A DNA stretch of 6,500 nucleotides from Candidatus Altarchaeum sp. CG2_30_32_3053 (lineage in GTDB: Archaea > Altiarchaeota > Altiarchaeia > Altiarchaeales > Altiarchaeaceae), in NCBI GenBank assembly GCA_001873845.1, contig MNZY01000092.1, positions 1-6,500 of the forward strand. The letters are read 5' to 3'. Positions 1 to 5,712 of this stretch are shown piece after piece (within the stretch, counting starts at the first letter, position 1; each line of letters begins with the position of its first letter). Made by a program: the position numbers and the translations under genes. The notes under the pieces were generated by a model, which saw only the letters and a list, made by a program, of their open reading frames with translations, was not told the DNA's origin and searched no databases.

Positions 1-234
1 GATGTGGATAACCTTTGCACTGCATTGTTTCCATTTGTTAATAATATTCCAAAACTCCGAAAAAAATATCACGACGTTAGAAAAGGACCGGAAATACCAA
101 TTCACGACAGCAAACGACTCAATATTTTGGAAAATTTCTTAAATGTTCTGGAATCCACAGAAGTTCAAGATACATTAATTTCTGAACTTCAATCCATACT
201 ATGTGTAACAAATGAAGCAGAAACGACTTGCTGA
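1..234 (+). CDS. C-terminal part of an unidentified protein, open at the window edge
   Basis: The frame is already open at base 1 (Asp-Val-Asp-Asn...) and runs 77 codons to a TGA at 232-234. A GTG at 4-6 could be read as a start, but nothing upstream supports it, so this is more likely the tail of a longer gene. The visible part is hydrophilic, with a basic stretch (KLRKKYHDVRKG) followed by a leucine-rich, probably helical segment (LNILENFLNVLES...LISELQSIL). I recognise no family or catalytic motif. Its 3' end overlaps the truncated carbonic anhydrase on the opposite strand. The two reading frames meet at about 230, which suggests a recombination junction, so this gene may also have lost its true C-terminus. 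Function is not assigned. Confidence 0.45.
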   Translation, partial: DVDNLCTALFPFVNNIPKLRKKYHDVRKGPEIPIHDSKRLNILENFLNVLESTEVQDTLISELQSILCVTNEAETTC

Positions 235-428
235 GAACCCAAGTCTATCTTGACGCTATGGGGATTTTCTATCAGCACATTTGGCTGAACTCTTGAGTCC
301 GAGCACGAAACAAGTGTTATAATCGGATGCTGGGAGGCAATATGATGAGTAAAATAATGCTCGGTGTGTTTTTTTACATAATTGTCATTTCTGTTAACAA
401 TTTCCTCAACAATTTTACTATGTTTCAT
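189..428 (-). pseudogene. beta-carbonic anhydrase, N-terminal fragment
   Basis: This 79-codon frame begins MKHSKIVEEIV and carries VSCSDSRVQPN at residues 40-50. That matches the first zinc-site signature of beta-class carbonic anhydrases, CxDxR (Cys42, Asp44, Arg46), which interconvert CO2 and bicarbonate. A whole enzyme is usually about 170-220 residues and needs a second zinc motif (His-x2-Cys, as in GHTDCG) some 50-60 residues further on. That motif is absent: the frame reads an unrelated tail and stops. Resemblance fades near residue 66 (IDLGSQQ), about position 231, where the opposing + strand gene ends. The start codon is preceded by AGGATAAA, repeated twice, a possible weak ribosome site. 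It lies 37 bases downstream of the PAP2 gene on the same strand. The product would lack one His and one Cys zinc ligand and should be inactive. The family call is fairly secure; the break point is approximate. Confidence 0.7.
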
Positions 429-465
429 TTTATCCTTTTATCCTTTGTGAAATCTGGTTAAAAAA

Positions 466-1014
466 TTAAATTTTTAAAATTTTACCACATTTTTCAGCAA
501 TCCATCTACTTTTCAACAAAAACAGATATCCGATTCCAAAGCCAATTACAAAACCGGCAAGCACATCATGTGGATAATGCTGCCCCAGATAAATCATCCC
601 AATACCAACCAAAGTTGCATAAACAAGCAGGATTACAAAATATTTTCTTAAATAGACCAAAAACGGCAAAGCCGCAAATGCAATTGCAGTATGCCTGCTT
701 GGAAATGAATTAGAGTCCTTACAGAAAGGAAAATTTATATCATGCATTACTTTGCACGGCCTGTCTTCATGCACTACTTCCTTAATTACAGTTGTTGCTA
801 TTCCTGTTAGGATAAATGCCAGAAAAACAGGTAAAATGACTGGAATTACGGACCTGATATTTGTCTCTATGTTAATATTTTTAAGTTTATCCTTTTCAAT
901 AAGTAATGCCAGGACAACTATTACGGGAATCAGAAAATACAAAGAAGTTATTAAATTAAAAACCATATCCAAAAGCGGATTTGAAATTTCGTTTATAAAA
1001 TTAAACAGGGACAT
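466..1014 (-). CDS. PAP2-family membrane phosphatase (lipid or polyprenyl phosphate)
   Basis: The 182-residue protein is an integral membrane phosphatase of the PAP2 / type 2 phosphatidic acid phosphatase superfamily. Hydrophobic segments lie near residues 14-40, 53-77, 108-122, 126-144 and 151-168. The signature is visible in order: C1 as K78-x6-R85-P86 (KEVVHEDRP), C2 as S103-F-P-S-R107-H108, and C3 as GQHYPHDVLAG with the catalytic-type His146 and Asp150. C3 is unusual. The usual form is SR-x5-H-x3-D, but the two leading positions are Gly139-Met140, so the phosphate-binding arginine is missing. Such enzymes typically dephosphorylate isoprenoid or lipid (pyro)phosphates at the membrane; the substrate cannot be read here. 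The gene follows the aminotransferase on the same strand after 39 bases and may share its transcript. The ATG is chosen because the protein starts at a normal family position (MSLFNFIN...) before the first hydrophobic segment. Confidence 0.88.
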   Translation of the reverse strand: MSLFNFINEISNPLLDMVFNLITSLYFLIPVIVVLALLIEKDKLKNINIETNIRSVIPVILPVFLAFILTGIATTVIKEVVHEDRPCKVMHDINFPFCKDSNSFPSRHTAIAFAALPFLVYLRKYFVILLVYATLVGIGMIYLGQHYPHDVLAGFVIGFGIGYLFLLKSRWIAEKCGKILKI

Positions 1015-1053
1015 TTTATTTTTTTAAATTTTTATTAGGTATGTAATTCAAGG

Positions 1054-2217
1054 TTATAAATTTAAATTTCCCATAAATTTATCAATTCGCTCCAGTGCCT
1101 TCTCAATATTTTCGGTTGATGTGGAATAAGAAATTCTGACATATCCTTCTCCGTCCTTTCCGAACAAATTTCCCGGAATTACAACGACCTTTTCCTCATT
1201 CAACAGTTGTTCTGCAAAATTTTCTGATGACAACCCGCTTTGCTTTATATTTGGAAATATATAAAATGCCCCCTTTGGTTTAACTGCGCTTATATTCTTA
1301 ATTTCGTTCAAACGTTTATAAAGTAAATTCCTCCGCAGTTCATAAATTCCAGCCATTGCATGGACATCCTTTTTGCAGTCATCAAATCTTAAGGCAGCAT
1401 ATTGTGAAATTGAAGGAGCGCAAAGCATTCCATACTGATGGATTTTCATCATACCTTCTATAATTTCTTTACCTGCTGCAACATAACCAAGTCGCAGTCC
1501 GGTCATCGCATAACTCTTTGAAAAACCATTGACCGTAATTGTCCTTTCCTTCATCTCGGGAAGTGATGCAATACTAAAATGTTCCTCATTGTCGTAAATC
1601 AGATATTCATACAATTCATCACTTATAACCATCAGATCATTCTTTATGGCAATATCTGCGATTTCCTCAATGTCTTTCCTCCTTAATACAGCACCTGTCG
1701 GATTGTTAGGGGATGCGAGAACTATACACTTCGTCCTTTTTGTCAGCCGTTTTTCAACTTCTTCAGGCAATAATCTAAATTCATCTTTTTCATAAGCCGG
1801 AACTACTATGGGAATACCTCCTGAAAGTACTGTTGTCGGAATGTATGCAACATAACTTGGAGAAGGAATTAAAATTTCATCGTTTGGATTTACAATTGTT
1901 CTGAATGCCAGATCCAGTCCCTCTGAACTTCCTGCGGTAATTAAAATTTCCTTTTCAGATGATGCAAAAATTTTGTTTTCTTTGCGTAACTTTTTGGAAA
2001 TTTTTTCCCTCAACTCCGCAAGCCCGTAATTAGAGGTATAATGATTATGGGAATTTTCTATTGCCCTTATTGCACCGTCCTTGATTCTCTCGGGAACATC
2101 AAAATCCGGCTCACCGATTCCGAGTGTAATTACTTCTTTCTCCTTTCGTGCCAGATCAAAAAATTTCCTAATTCCTGATGGTTCGACTTTACAAACCCTG
2201 TCAGAAATTTTTTTCAT
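1054..2217 (-). CDS. class I/II pyridoxal-phosphate aminotransferase (aspartate-type)
   Basis: The 387-residue protein is a fold-type I PLP aminotransferase of normal full length. Visible landmarks are GEPDF at 35-39, the Tyr60-containing region (HYTSNYG), SPNNPTG at 169-175 with the PLP-contacting Asn172, SDELYEYL at 199-206 with Asp200 and Tyr203, and the Schiff-base lysine Lys234 in NGFSKSYAMTGLRLGY. Arg242 should bind the cofactor phosphate. Arg361 in YVRISYS corresponds to the arginine that binds the substrate alpha-carboxylate. Archaea encode several paralogues of this type that act on aspartate, alanine, aromatic or branched amino acids. Sequence alone does not settle the amino donor, so no symbol is given. 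It lies 137 bases downstream of rpl12 and 39 upstream of the PAP2 gene, all on the minus strand. The ATG is preceded by an A/T-rich stretch with no clear Shine-Dalgarno site. Confidence 0.95.
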   Translation of the reverse strand: MKKISDRVCKVEPSGIRKFFDLARKEKEVITLGIGEPDFDVPERIKDGAIRAIENSHNHYTSNYGLAELREKISKKLRKENKIFASSEKEILITAGSSEGLDLAFRTIVNPNDEILIPSPSYVAYIPTTVLSGGIPIVVPAYEKDEFRLLPEEVEKRLTKRTKCIVLASPNNPTGAVLRRKDIEEIADIAIKNDLMVISDELYEYLIYDNEEHFSIASLPEMKERTITVNGFSKSYAMTGLRLGYVAAGKEIIEGMMKIHQYGMLCAPSISQYAALRFDDCKKDVHAMAGIYELRRNLLYKRLNEIKNISAVKPKGAFYIFPNIKQSGLSSENFAEQLLNEEKVVVIPGNLFGKDGEGYVRISYSTSTENIEKALERIDKFMGNLNL

Positions 2218-2253
2218 TTTACATACAACAATATCTGTTTAAATTAAAAACCA

Positions 2254-2328
2254 AAGAAAAGAAACAAAATATAAAAATAAAAAAACAGAATAAAAAATAA
2301 AAGGCGAAATGTCCTGCGGATTACGCAG
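2254..2328 (-). terminator. probable transcription end of rpl12: hairpin plus T-rich tract
   Basis: Just past the rpl12 stop, the minus strand has a short perfect hairpin (stem ctgcg/cgcag, loop of five, at 2314-2328) followed by a long, nearly T-only stretch at about 2254-2308. Archaeal RNA polymerase stops at oligo-T tracts, so this fits an rpl12 terminator. Leak-through into the aminotransferase gene remains possible. Confidence 0.45.
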
Positions 2329-2336
2329 ATTACGCA
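2319..2336. repeat. tandem 9-bp direct repeat (gattacgca x2)
   Basis: Two perfect adjacent copies of gattacgca lie just downstream of rpl12. The first copy overlaps the hairpin ctgcg-gatta-cgcag. The patch is richer in G and C than its surroundings. Confidence 0.7.
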
Positions 2337-2354
2337 CTATGAGCGCCTTTAATT

Positions 2355-2672
2355 TTAACCAAACAGTGCAGATAATCCCGCTGCTGCATCCTCTTCACTG
2401 TCTTTTTTCTCCGTTTCTTTTTTCTCCTTTTCTTCCTTCTTTTCAGTGGGTTGTGCCGGTGCTGACTGTGCCGGTGCTGGTTGTGCAACTACCTGTGAGG
2501 CAGCATTTTTAAGTACATCCTCTATATTCACACCTTCAAGTGATGTCACAACTGCTTTAACCATAGCATCATTTACTTTTACATTTGCCCCAACCAGTAC
2601 CTTTGTCAGATTTTCTTCGTTTATTGATTGTCCCGCACTGTGAAGTAATAACGCCCCATACATATATTCCAT
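2355..2672 (-). CDS. rpl12: archaeal ribosomal stalk protein P1 (L12 of the archaeal/eukaryal type)
   Basis: This is the 105-residue acidic stalk protein of the large ribosomal subunit. It dimerises on L10 (P0) and recruits translation GTPases. The order is typical. The N-terminal helical dimerisation domain (MEYMYGALLLHSAGQ... to about residue 60) includes the SINEENLTKVL and GVNIEDVLKNA segments. A flexible Ala/Pro/Gln hinge spans about 61-76, a Lys/Glu run about 77-95, and the C-terminal factor-binding tip ends in AAAGLSALFG. Bacterial L7/L12 is unrelated in fold, so this marks the window as archaeal. Length is normal for the family. In most archaea this gene follows those for L1 and L10; neither is present in the 700 bases upstream, so the usual operon is broken or the gene moved. 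No Shine-Dalgarno site precedes the ATG, which suggests a short or leaderless transcript from the promoter at about 2721-2728. Confidence 0.96.
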   Translation of the reverse strand: MEYMYGALLLHSAGQSINEENLTKVLVGANVKVNDAMVKAVVTSLEGVNIEDVLKNAASQVVAQPAPAQSAPAQPTEKKEEKEKKETEKKDSEEDAAAGLSALFG

Positions 2673-2720
2673 TTTATCTGATTAAATTTATTTTGTCTTA
2701 TTAACAAATTTTTGATAATT

Positions 2721-2728
2721 AATTTAAA
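2721..2728 (-). promoter_or_regulatory. candidate TATA box for rpl12
   Basis: On the minus strand TTTAAATT lies about 50 bases before the rpl12 ATG. With the usual archaeal spacing of about 25 bases from TATA box to start site, the leader would be roughly 25-30 nt. The region is AT-rich, so chance matches are common. The hairpin-rich element begins only 20 bases further upstream. Confidence 0.35.
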
Positions 2729-2747
2729 TTGTAATATTAAATTTATA

Positions 2748-2963
2748 GTAACTATTCAACAATCCCAAAAAATACGCTCACTTCGTTCGGAGATTTAAAA
2801 TTTCTAATGAAATTTAAAATAAGATTGAAAATCTTGTAAATTTTTAAAGATTGAAAACTTGTAGTTTTCAGCATTTCAAAAATCTCACAGATTTTTTAAA
2901 GATTGAAACCAAAGGTTTCAACATTTCAAAATTTCATTTTGAAAATACTCTCTGAATAGTTAC
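2748..2963. mobile_element. 216-bp MITE-like element made of serial hairpins, copy 1
   Basis: The ends are a perfect 11-bp inverted repeat, gtaactattca at 2748-2758 and tgaatagttac at 2953-2963. They are flanked by near-identical 8-mers (aatttata at 2740-2747, aatttatc at 2964-2971), as expected for a target duplication. There is no coding frame of note. The interior is a chain of short hairpins: 2798-2804 with 2809-2815, 2852-2858 with 2864-2870, 2879-2885 with 2889-2895, 2903-2910 with 2914-2921, and 2924-2932 with 2936-2944. A more G+C-rich block, ctcacttcgttc, lies at 2777-2788. The same organisation recurs in the opposite orientation at about 5476-5650. The element sits between the rpl12 promoter and the rest of the intergenic region. 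It is best read as a non-autonomous transposable element. Confidence 0.72.
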
Positions 2964-3030
2964 AATTTATCAATATATCAAATTTTGTTCTGCGACCTGC
3001 CACCAAGTAGTCATAGCAATTAGTTATTAT

Positions 3031-3156
3031 CTAGTTTGCTCCTACAGGCCATCCAGGTGCAGTGTACCTCTCGTTTTGGAGATATGCACATTTTTTGCAT
3101 CTTTCGCATACCTGCTCGCCGAAGAGATTACACGAGCTGATATTTCCACATATAAA
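3031..3156 (-). pseudogene. cysteine-rich coding remnant, C-terminal zinc-binding-like tail
   Basis: A 41-codon frame with no ATG runs from a stop at 3157-3159 to a TAG at 3031-3033. It is clearly less AT-rich than its flanks and reads like a protein end: five cysteines (C-x5-C-x7-C-x2-C-x2-C, including CERCKKC) followed by AYLQNERYTAPGWPVGAN. The cysteine spacing suggests a zinc or iron-sulfur knuckle. There is a faint resemblance to the C-terminal zinc finger of the TtuA/Ncs6 tRNA-thiolation family, too weak to assign. Upstream on the minus strand is only AT-rich repeat sequence, so the rest of the gene is missing. It could instead be part of a non-coding RNA. I do not assign a function. 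Confidence 0.35.
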
Positions 3157-3175
3157 TTAGACTACTAAACTAAAT

Positions 3176-3223
3176 ATTTGAAATTTTAATTATTTGAAAT
3201 TTTAATTATCTTAAATTTTAATT
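3176..3223. repeat. three tandem 16-bp AT-rich repeats
   Basis: The units are 3176-3191 and 3192-3207 (identical, atttgaaattttaatt) and 3208-3223 (14 of 16 matching). They stand directly before the structured RNA at 3231 and may supply its TATA element. Confidence 0.75.
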
Positions 3224-3230
3224 TTAAATC

Positions 3231-3308
3231 TCCCCTGATTAGGTCAACTTGCGGATAGAAACAGAATAAAAGTTTTCAGATGGCAGCAGGTGTTAAATCA
3301 GGGGAACA
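3231..3308 (+). ncRNA. candidate box H/ACA guide RNA, predicted target 23S rRNA helix 69 (U1915)
   Basis: H/ACA RNAs guide the pseudouridine synthase Cbf5, with L7Ae, Nop10 and Gar1. A perfect 10-bp lower stem pairs 3231-3240 (tcccctgatt) with 3296-3305 (aatcagggga) and is followed at once by ACA at 3306-3308. An upper stem pairs 3247-3252 (acttgc) with 3286-3291 (gcaggt), including one G-U. Between the stems are two single-stranded pockets, AGGUCA (3241-3246) and GUUA (3292-3295). The pocket-to-ACA distance is 14 nt, the canonical spacing. Above the stem, GA dinucleotides on both strands (3254-3255, 3279-3280) could form a kink-turn below a small hairpin (3258-3262 with 3272-3277). The pockets predict a target UAAC-UA-UGACCU, which matches the conserved archaeal helix 69 loop UAACUAUGAC. 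That places the modified U at E. coli 1915. The kink-turn is the weakest element. A regulatory leader of ahcY is the main alternative. Confidence 0.68.
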
Positions 3309-3388
3309 AAAATAAGACCATGCTAAAACCGATGTTAGATAAAATTTCATAGAATTTCTTACAGTAAAAATTTAATAAAATTTAAAAA

Positions 3389-4645
3389 ATGTCTAAAAAC
3401 GACTATAAAATAAAGGATATAAATCTCGCAGAAAGCGGAAAGAACAAGATTGAATGGGCAGAAGATCACATGCCAGTCCTGATGGAAATAAAAAAGGAAT
3501 TTGAAAAAACAAAGCCATTAAAAAATTTAACTGTTGGATTTGCTTTGCATGTGACAAAGGAAACAGCTGTTCTTGTTAAAACATTAATTGCAGGCGGGGC
3601 AAAGGTTGCAATTGCTGGATGTAATCCTCTGTCAACACATGATGATGTTGCAGCGGCATTGGCAAGTGATGGAGTTAATGTTTATGCATGGAGGGGCCTG
3701 TCAACAAAGGACTATTATGAATGTATTGGCCGTGTTCTTGACCACAAGCCAGACATTACTGTTGATGACGGATGCGACCTTGTAACAGTAGTTCATAAAG
3801 AAAGACCTGAATTAATCAGGAAAATTAAAGGCGGATGCGAGGAAACAACAACAGGAATAATACGGCTGAATGCGATGGAAAAAGACAATGCCTTAAAATA
3901 TCCTATGCTGGCAGTAAATAATGCGATGACAAAACACTTTTTTGATAACCAGTATGGAACAGGACAATCTACAATAGACGGGATTTTAAGGGCAACATCG
4001 GTTTTGTTTGCGGGAAAGAATGTTGTTGTTTGCGGATATGGATGGTGCGGAAGAGGTGTTGCAGCAAGGGCAAAAGGTATGGGTGCAAATATTATAGTTA
4101 CCGAAGTGGATTCGATAAAGGCACTGGAAGCAGCGATGGACGGATACAGGGTTATGAAGATGGACGAAGCGGCAAAAACAGGAGATATTTTTATAACAAT
4201 TACAGGAGATGTTGATGTCATCAGAAAAGAGCATATTGAAAATATGAAAGACGGAGCAATATTGGCAAATTCAGGCCACTTTAACTGCGAAATAAATGTC
4301 CCGGAACTTGAGTCATTGTCAAAGAACAGGAAAGAAATAAGGGATAATACAGTCAGATATATCTTAAAGAACAACAAAAAAATTTATTTGCTTGCCGAAG
4401 GACGGCTGGTAAATTTAGCAGCAGCAGAAGGGCATCCGAGTGAGGTTATGGATATGTCGTTTGCAAATCAGGCACTAGCTGTCCTGTATATTGCCAAGCA
4501 TAAACTTGATGTTAAAGTACATGATATACCTGCGGAGATTGATAAAAAGGTTGCTGATTTGAAATTAAAGACGATGGGTATTGAAATTGATGAACTTACA
4601 AAGGAACAGAGAAAATATTTAAATTCATGGGAAGAAGGAACATAA
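3389..4645 (+). CDS. ahcY: adenosylhomocysteinase (S-adenosyl-L-homocysteine or S-inosyl-homocysteine hydrolase)
   Basis: The 418-residue cytosolic enzyme cleaves S-adenosylhomocysteine, the inhibitory product of methyltransferases, to homocysteine and adenosine using bound NAD. Substrate-domain landmarks are the HVTKETA region at 54-60, DDGCD at 126-130, EETTTG at 151-156 and the catalytic-type Lys182 and Asp186 in TKHFFDNQYGTGQS. The Rossmann NAD site is CGYGWCGRG at 215-223, followed by acidic Glu239 at the end of the second strand. GHFNCEI (296-302) and AAEGHPSEVMDMSFANQAL (345-363) close the active site. The C-terminus is EQRKYLNSWEEGT, not the Lys/Tyr-bearing tail (PFKPDHYRY) of eukaryotic and many bacterial enzymes; this is the archaeal form. 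Some methanogen homologues prefer S-inosylhomocysteine, made by a separate deaminase, and the sequence does not decide this. The ATG has no Shine-Dalgarno site, only an A/T-rich leader. The next gene follows closely or overlaps. Confidence 0.97.
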   Translation: MSKNDYKIKDINLAESGKNKIEWAEDHMPVLMEIKKEFEKTKPLKNLTVGFALHVTKETAVLVKTLIAGGAKVAIAGCNPLSTHDDVAAALASDGVNVYAWRGLSTKDYYECIGRVLDHKPDITVDDGCDLVTVVHKERPELIRKIKGGCEETTTGIIRLNAMEKDNALKYPMLAVNNAMTKHFFDNQYGTGQSTIDGILRATSVLFAGKNVVVCGYGWCGRGVAARAKGMGANIIVTEVDSIKALEAAMDGYRVMKMDEAAKTGDIFITITGDVDVIRKEHIENMKDGAILANSGHFNCEINVPELESLSKNRKEIRDNTVRYILKNNKKIYLLAEGRLVNLAAAEGHPSEVMDMSFANQALAVLYIAKHKLDVKVHDIPAEIDKKVADLKLKTMGIEIDELTKEQRKYLNSWEEGT

Positions 4646-4665
4646 ATTTTAAAATCAGATTAATC

Positions 4666-5370
4666 ATGGAAATTTTGCCGGCAAAGTTTAAATCGGATAA
4701 TATTGTATCTGTGAATATAATTGCAGATATTCACGGAAATTTTGACAGCGAAAAAATTTTACGGATATCAGAAGAAAGAGGGATATCAGAAATTTTTATA
4801 TTGGGTGATTTTTCTCCGCACGGAAGTATCGGAAGTTTGGAAAATGTTGAAAATTTTTTAAAGACACTCGCACTTCATAGAAAAATTTATGCAATTCCTG
4901 GGAATTGTGATGGCAGAGAAATTTTAAAAATTTTTGCCCAGTTTAAAATCAATTATCACGGAAAAACCGGAAGTGTGGCCGGAATAGATGTGGATTTCAT
5001 CTTTTTCGGCGGCTCAAATATAACTCCGTTTAATACAGTTTTTGAATACAGAGAGGATGAAATTTATAAGGCCTTAAAGAAATTGTTTGAGGGAGCAAGA
5101 TCAGACAGAAAAATTTTACTGACACATTGCCCACCCTTTAATACAAAATGTGATTTTGCCAACGGAAGGCATGTCGGAAGTACTGCGATAAGAAAGCTCA
5201 CAGAGGAATTTCAGCCGGAAATAAATTTCTGCTCGCATGTGCATGAATGTTACGGAAAAGAGGACTTTATCGAAAAAACAAGAATTGTGAATGTCGGAGA
5301 ATTGAGAAAGGGGGGGGTAATATTGAAATGTGGAAAGGATAAATTTGAAACAGAGCGTATAAATTTTTAG
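4666..5370 (+). CDS. calcineurin-like metallophosphoesterase
   Basis: From this ATG the protein has 234 residues and carries the two-metal phosphoesterase signature. The motifs are D21-I-H23-G-N, G47-D48 in FILGDFSPHG, G79-N80-C81-D82 (the GNHD/E motif with Cys for His), H154 in LLTHCPP, and S190-H191-V192-H193, where the usual form is GHxH. Metal ligands and the catalytic His are therefore mostly present, but Cys81 replaces the histidine commonly acting as proton donor. The fold hydrolyses phosphomono- or diesters; the substrate is not evident. The frame is also open from an ATG at 4627, which would overlap ahcY by 19 bases and add 13 residues. I prefer 4666 because the extra residues are basic and precede the usual family start, and because this ATG lies 20 bases after the ahcY stop. 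Close spacing implies co-transcription with ahcY. A run of eight G at 5310-5317 lies in frame near the 3' end. Confidence 0.9.
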   Translation: MEILPAKFKSDNIVSVNIIADIHGNFDSEKILRISEERGISEIFILGDFSPHGSIGSLENVENFLKTLALHRKIYAIPGNCDGREILKIFAQFKINYHGKTGSVAGIDVDFIFFGGSNITPFNTVFEYREDEIYKALKKLFEGARSDRKILLTHCPPFNTKCDFANGRHVGSTAIRKLTEEFQPEINFCSHVHECYGKEDFIEKTRIVNVGELRKGGVILKCGKDKFETERINF

Positions 5371-5475
5371 GTAAATTTTAAGTAACTTCTCAATAACTTG
5401 TGGAAAAATGATAAAATCAACTGGTTGTGTGCCATATAAAGGGGAACATAAATTTGTAGAAATTTAATTAAAAAT

Positions 5476-5650
5476 GTGATTATTCATAGGGTATTTTCAA
5501 AATGAAATTTTAAAATACTAAAACCATTGGTTTTAATCTTTAAAAATCTACAAGATTTTCAATCTTTAAAAATTTACGGAATTTTTAAATGAGAGTGAAG
5601 CGAACTTATTTTCAAAGTTGTTTGAAAAGACACGAACGAAGTGAGTGGAA
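5476..5650. repeat. hairpin-rich repeat element, copy 2, inverted relative to copy 1
   Basis: Read on +, this matches the reverse complement of copy 1 (2748-2963). The end is gtgattattca at 5476-5486 (9 of 11 matching the copy 1 terminus), followed by a shared block starting gtattttcaaaatgaaattt at 5491. Similar hairpins follow (5520-5525 with 5529-5534, 5543-5549 with 5553-5559, 5568-5574 with 5580-5586), then the shared 12-mer gaacgaagtgag at 5634-5645. The far terminal repeat is not present; instead the sequence runs towards the transposase remnant. Outside this copy, 5371-5475 shows no gene or structure I can support. Confidence 0.65.
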
Positions 5651-5712
5651 CAAAATGGGCGTAAAATTTCAACAAATACAAAAAATTGTATTTGCTCAAT
5701 ATTGGGCAGTAA

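Noticed and set aside
752..1027. Plus-strand frame of 91 codons
   Set aside because: It is antisense to the PAP2 gene, whose motifs are clear.
2309..2643. Plus-strand frames over rpl12
   Set aside because: They are antisense shadows of the Ala/Pro/Lys-rich stalk protein gene.
2990..3160. tRNA or SRP RNA gene in the less AT-rich island
   Set aside because: No cloverleaf, T-loop or SRP signature could be found on either strand, and the minus strand reads as a protein tail.
3176..3223. Possible CRISPR array
   Set aside because: The repeats are 16 bp and directly abut with no spacers.
3231..3308. SAH or SAM riboswitch controlling ahcY
   Set aside because: The fold and sequence match no riboswitch class I know, and the ACA box, pocket spacing and rRNA match favour an H/ACA guide. 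The position before ahcY keeps this as a minor alternative.
3793..4377. Long open frame on the minus strand (194 codons)
   Set aside because: It lies wholly inside the unmistakable ahcY gene and shows no family features; it is a shadow of biased codon use.
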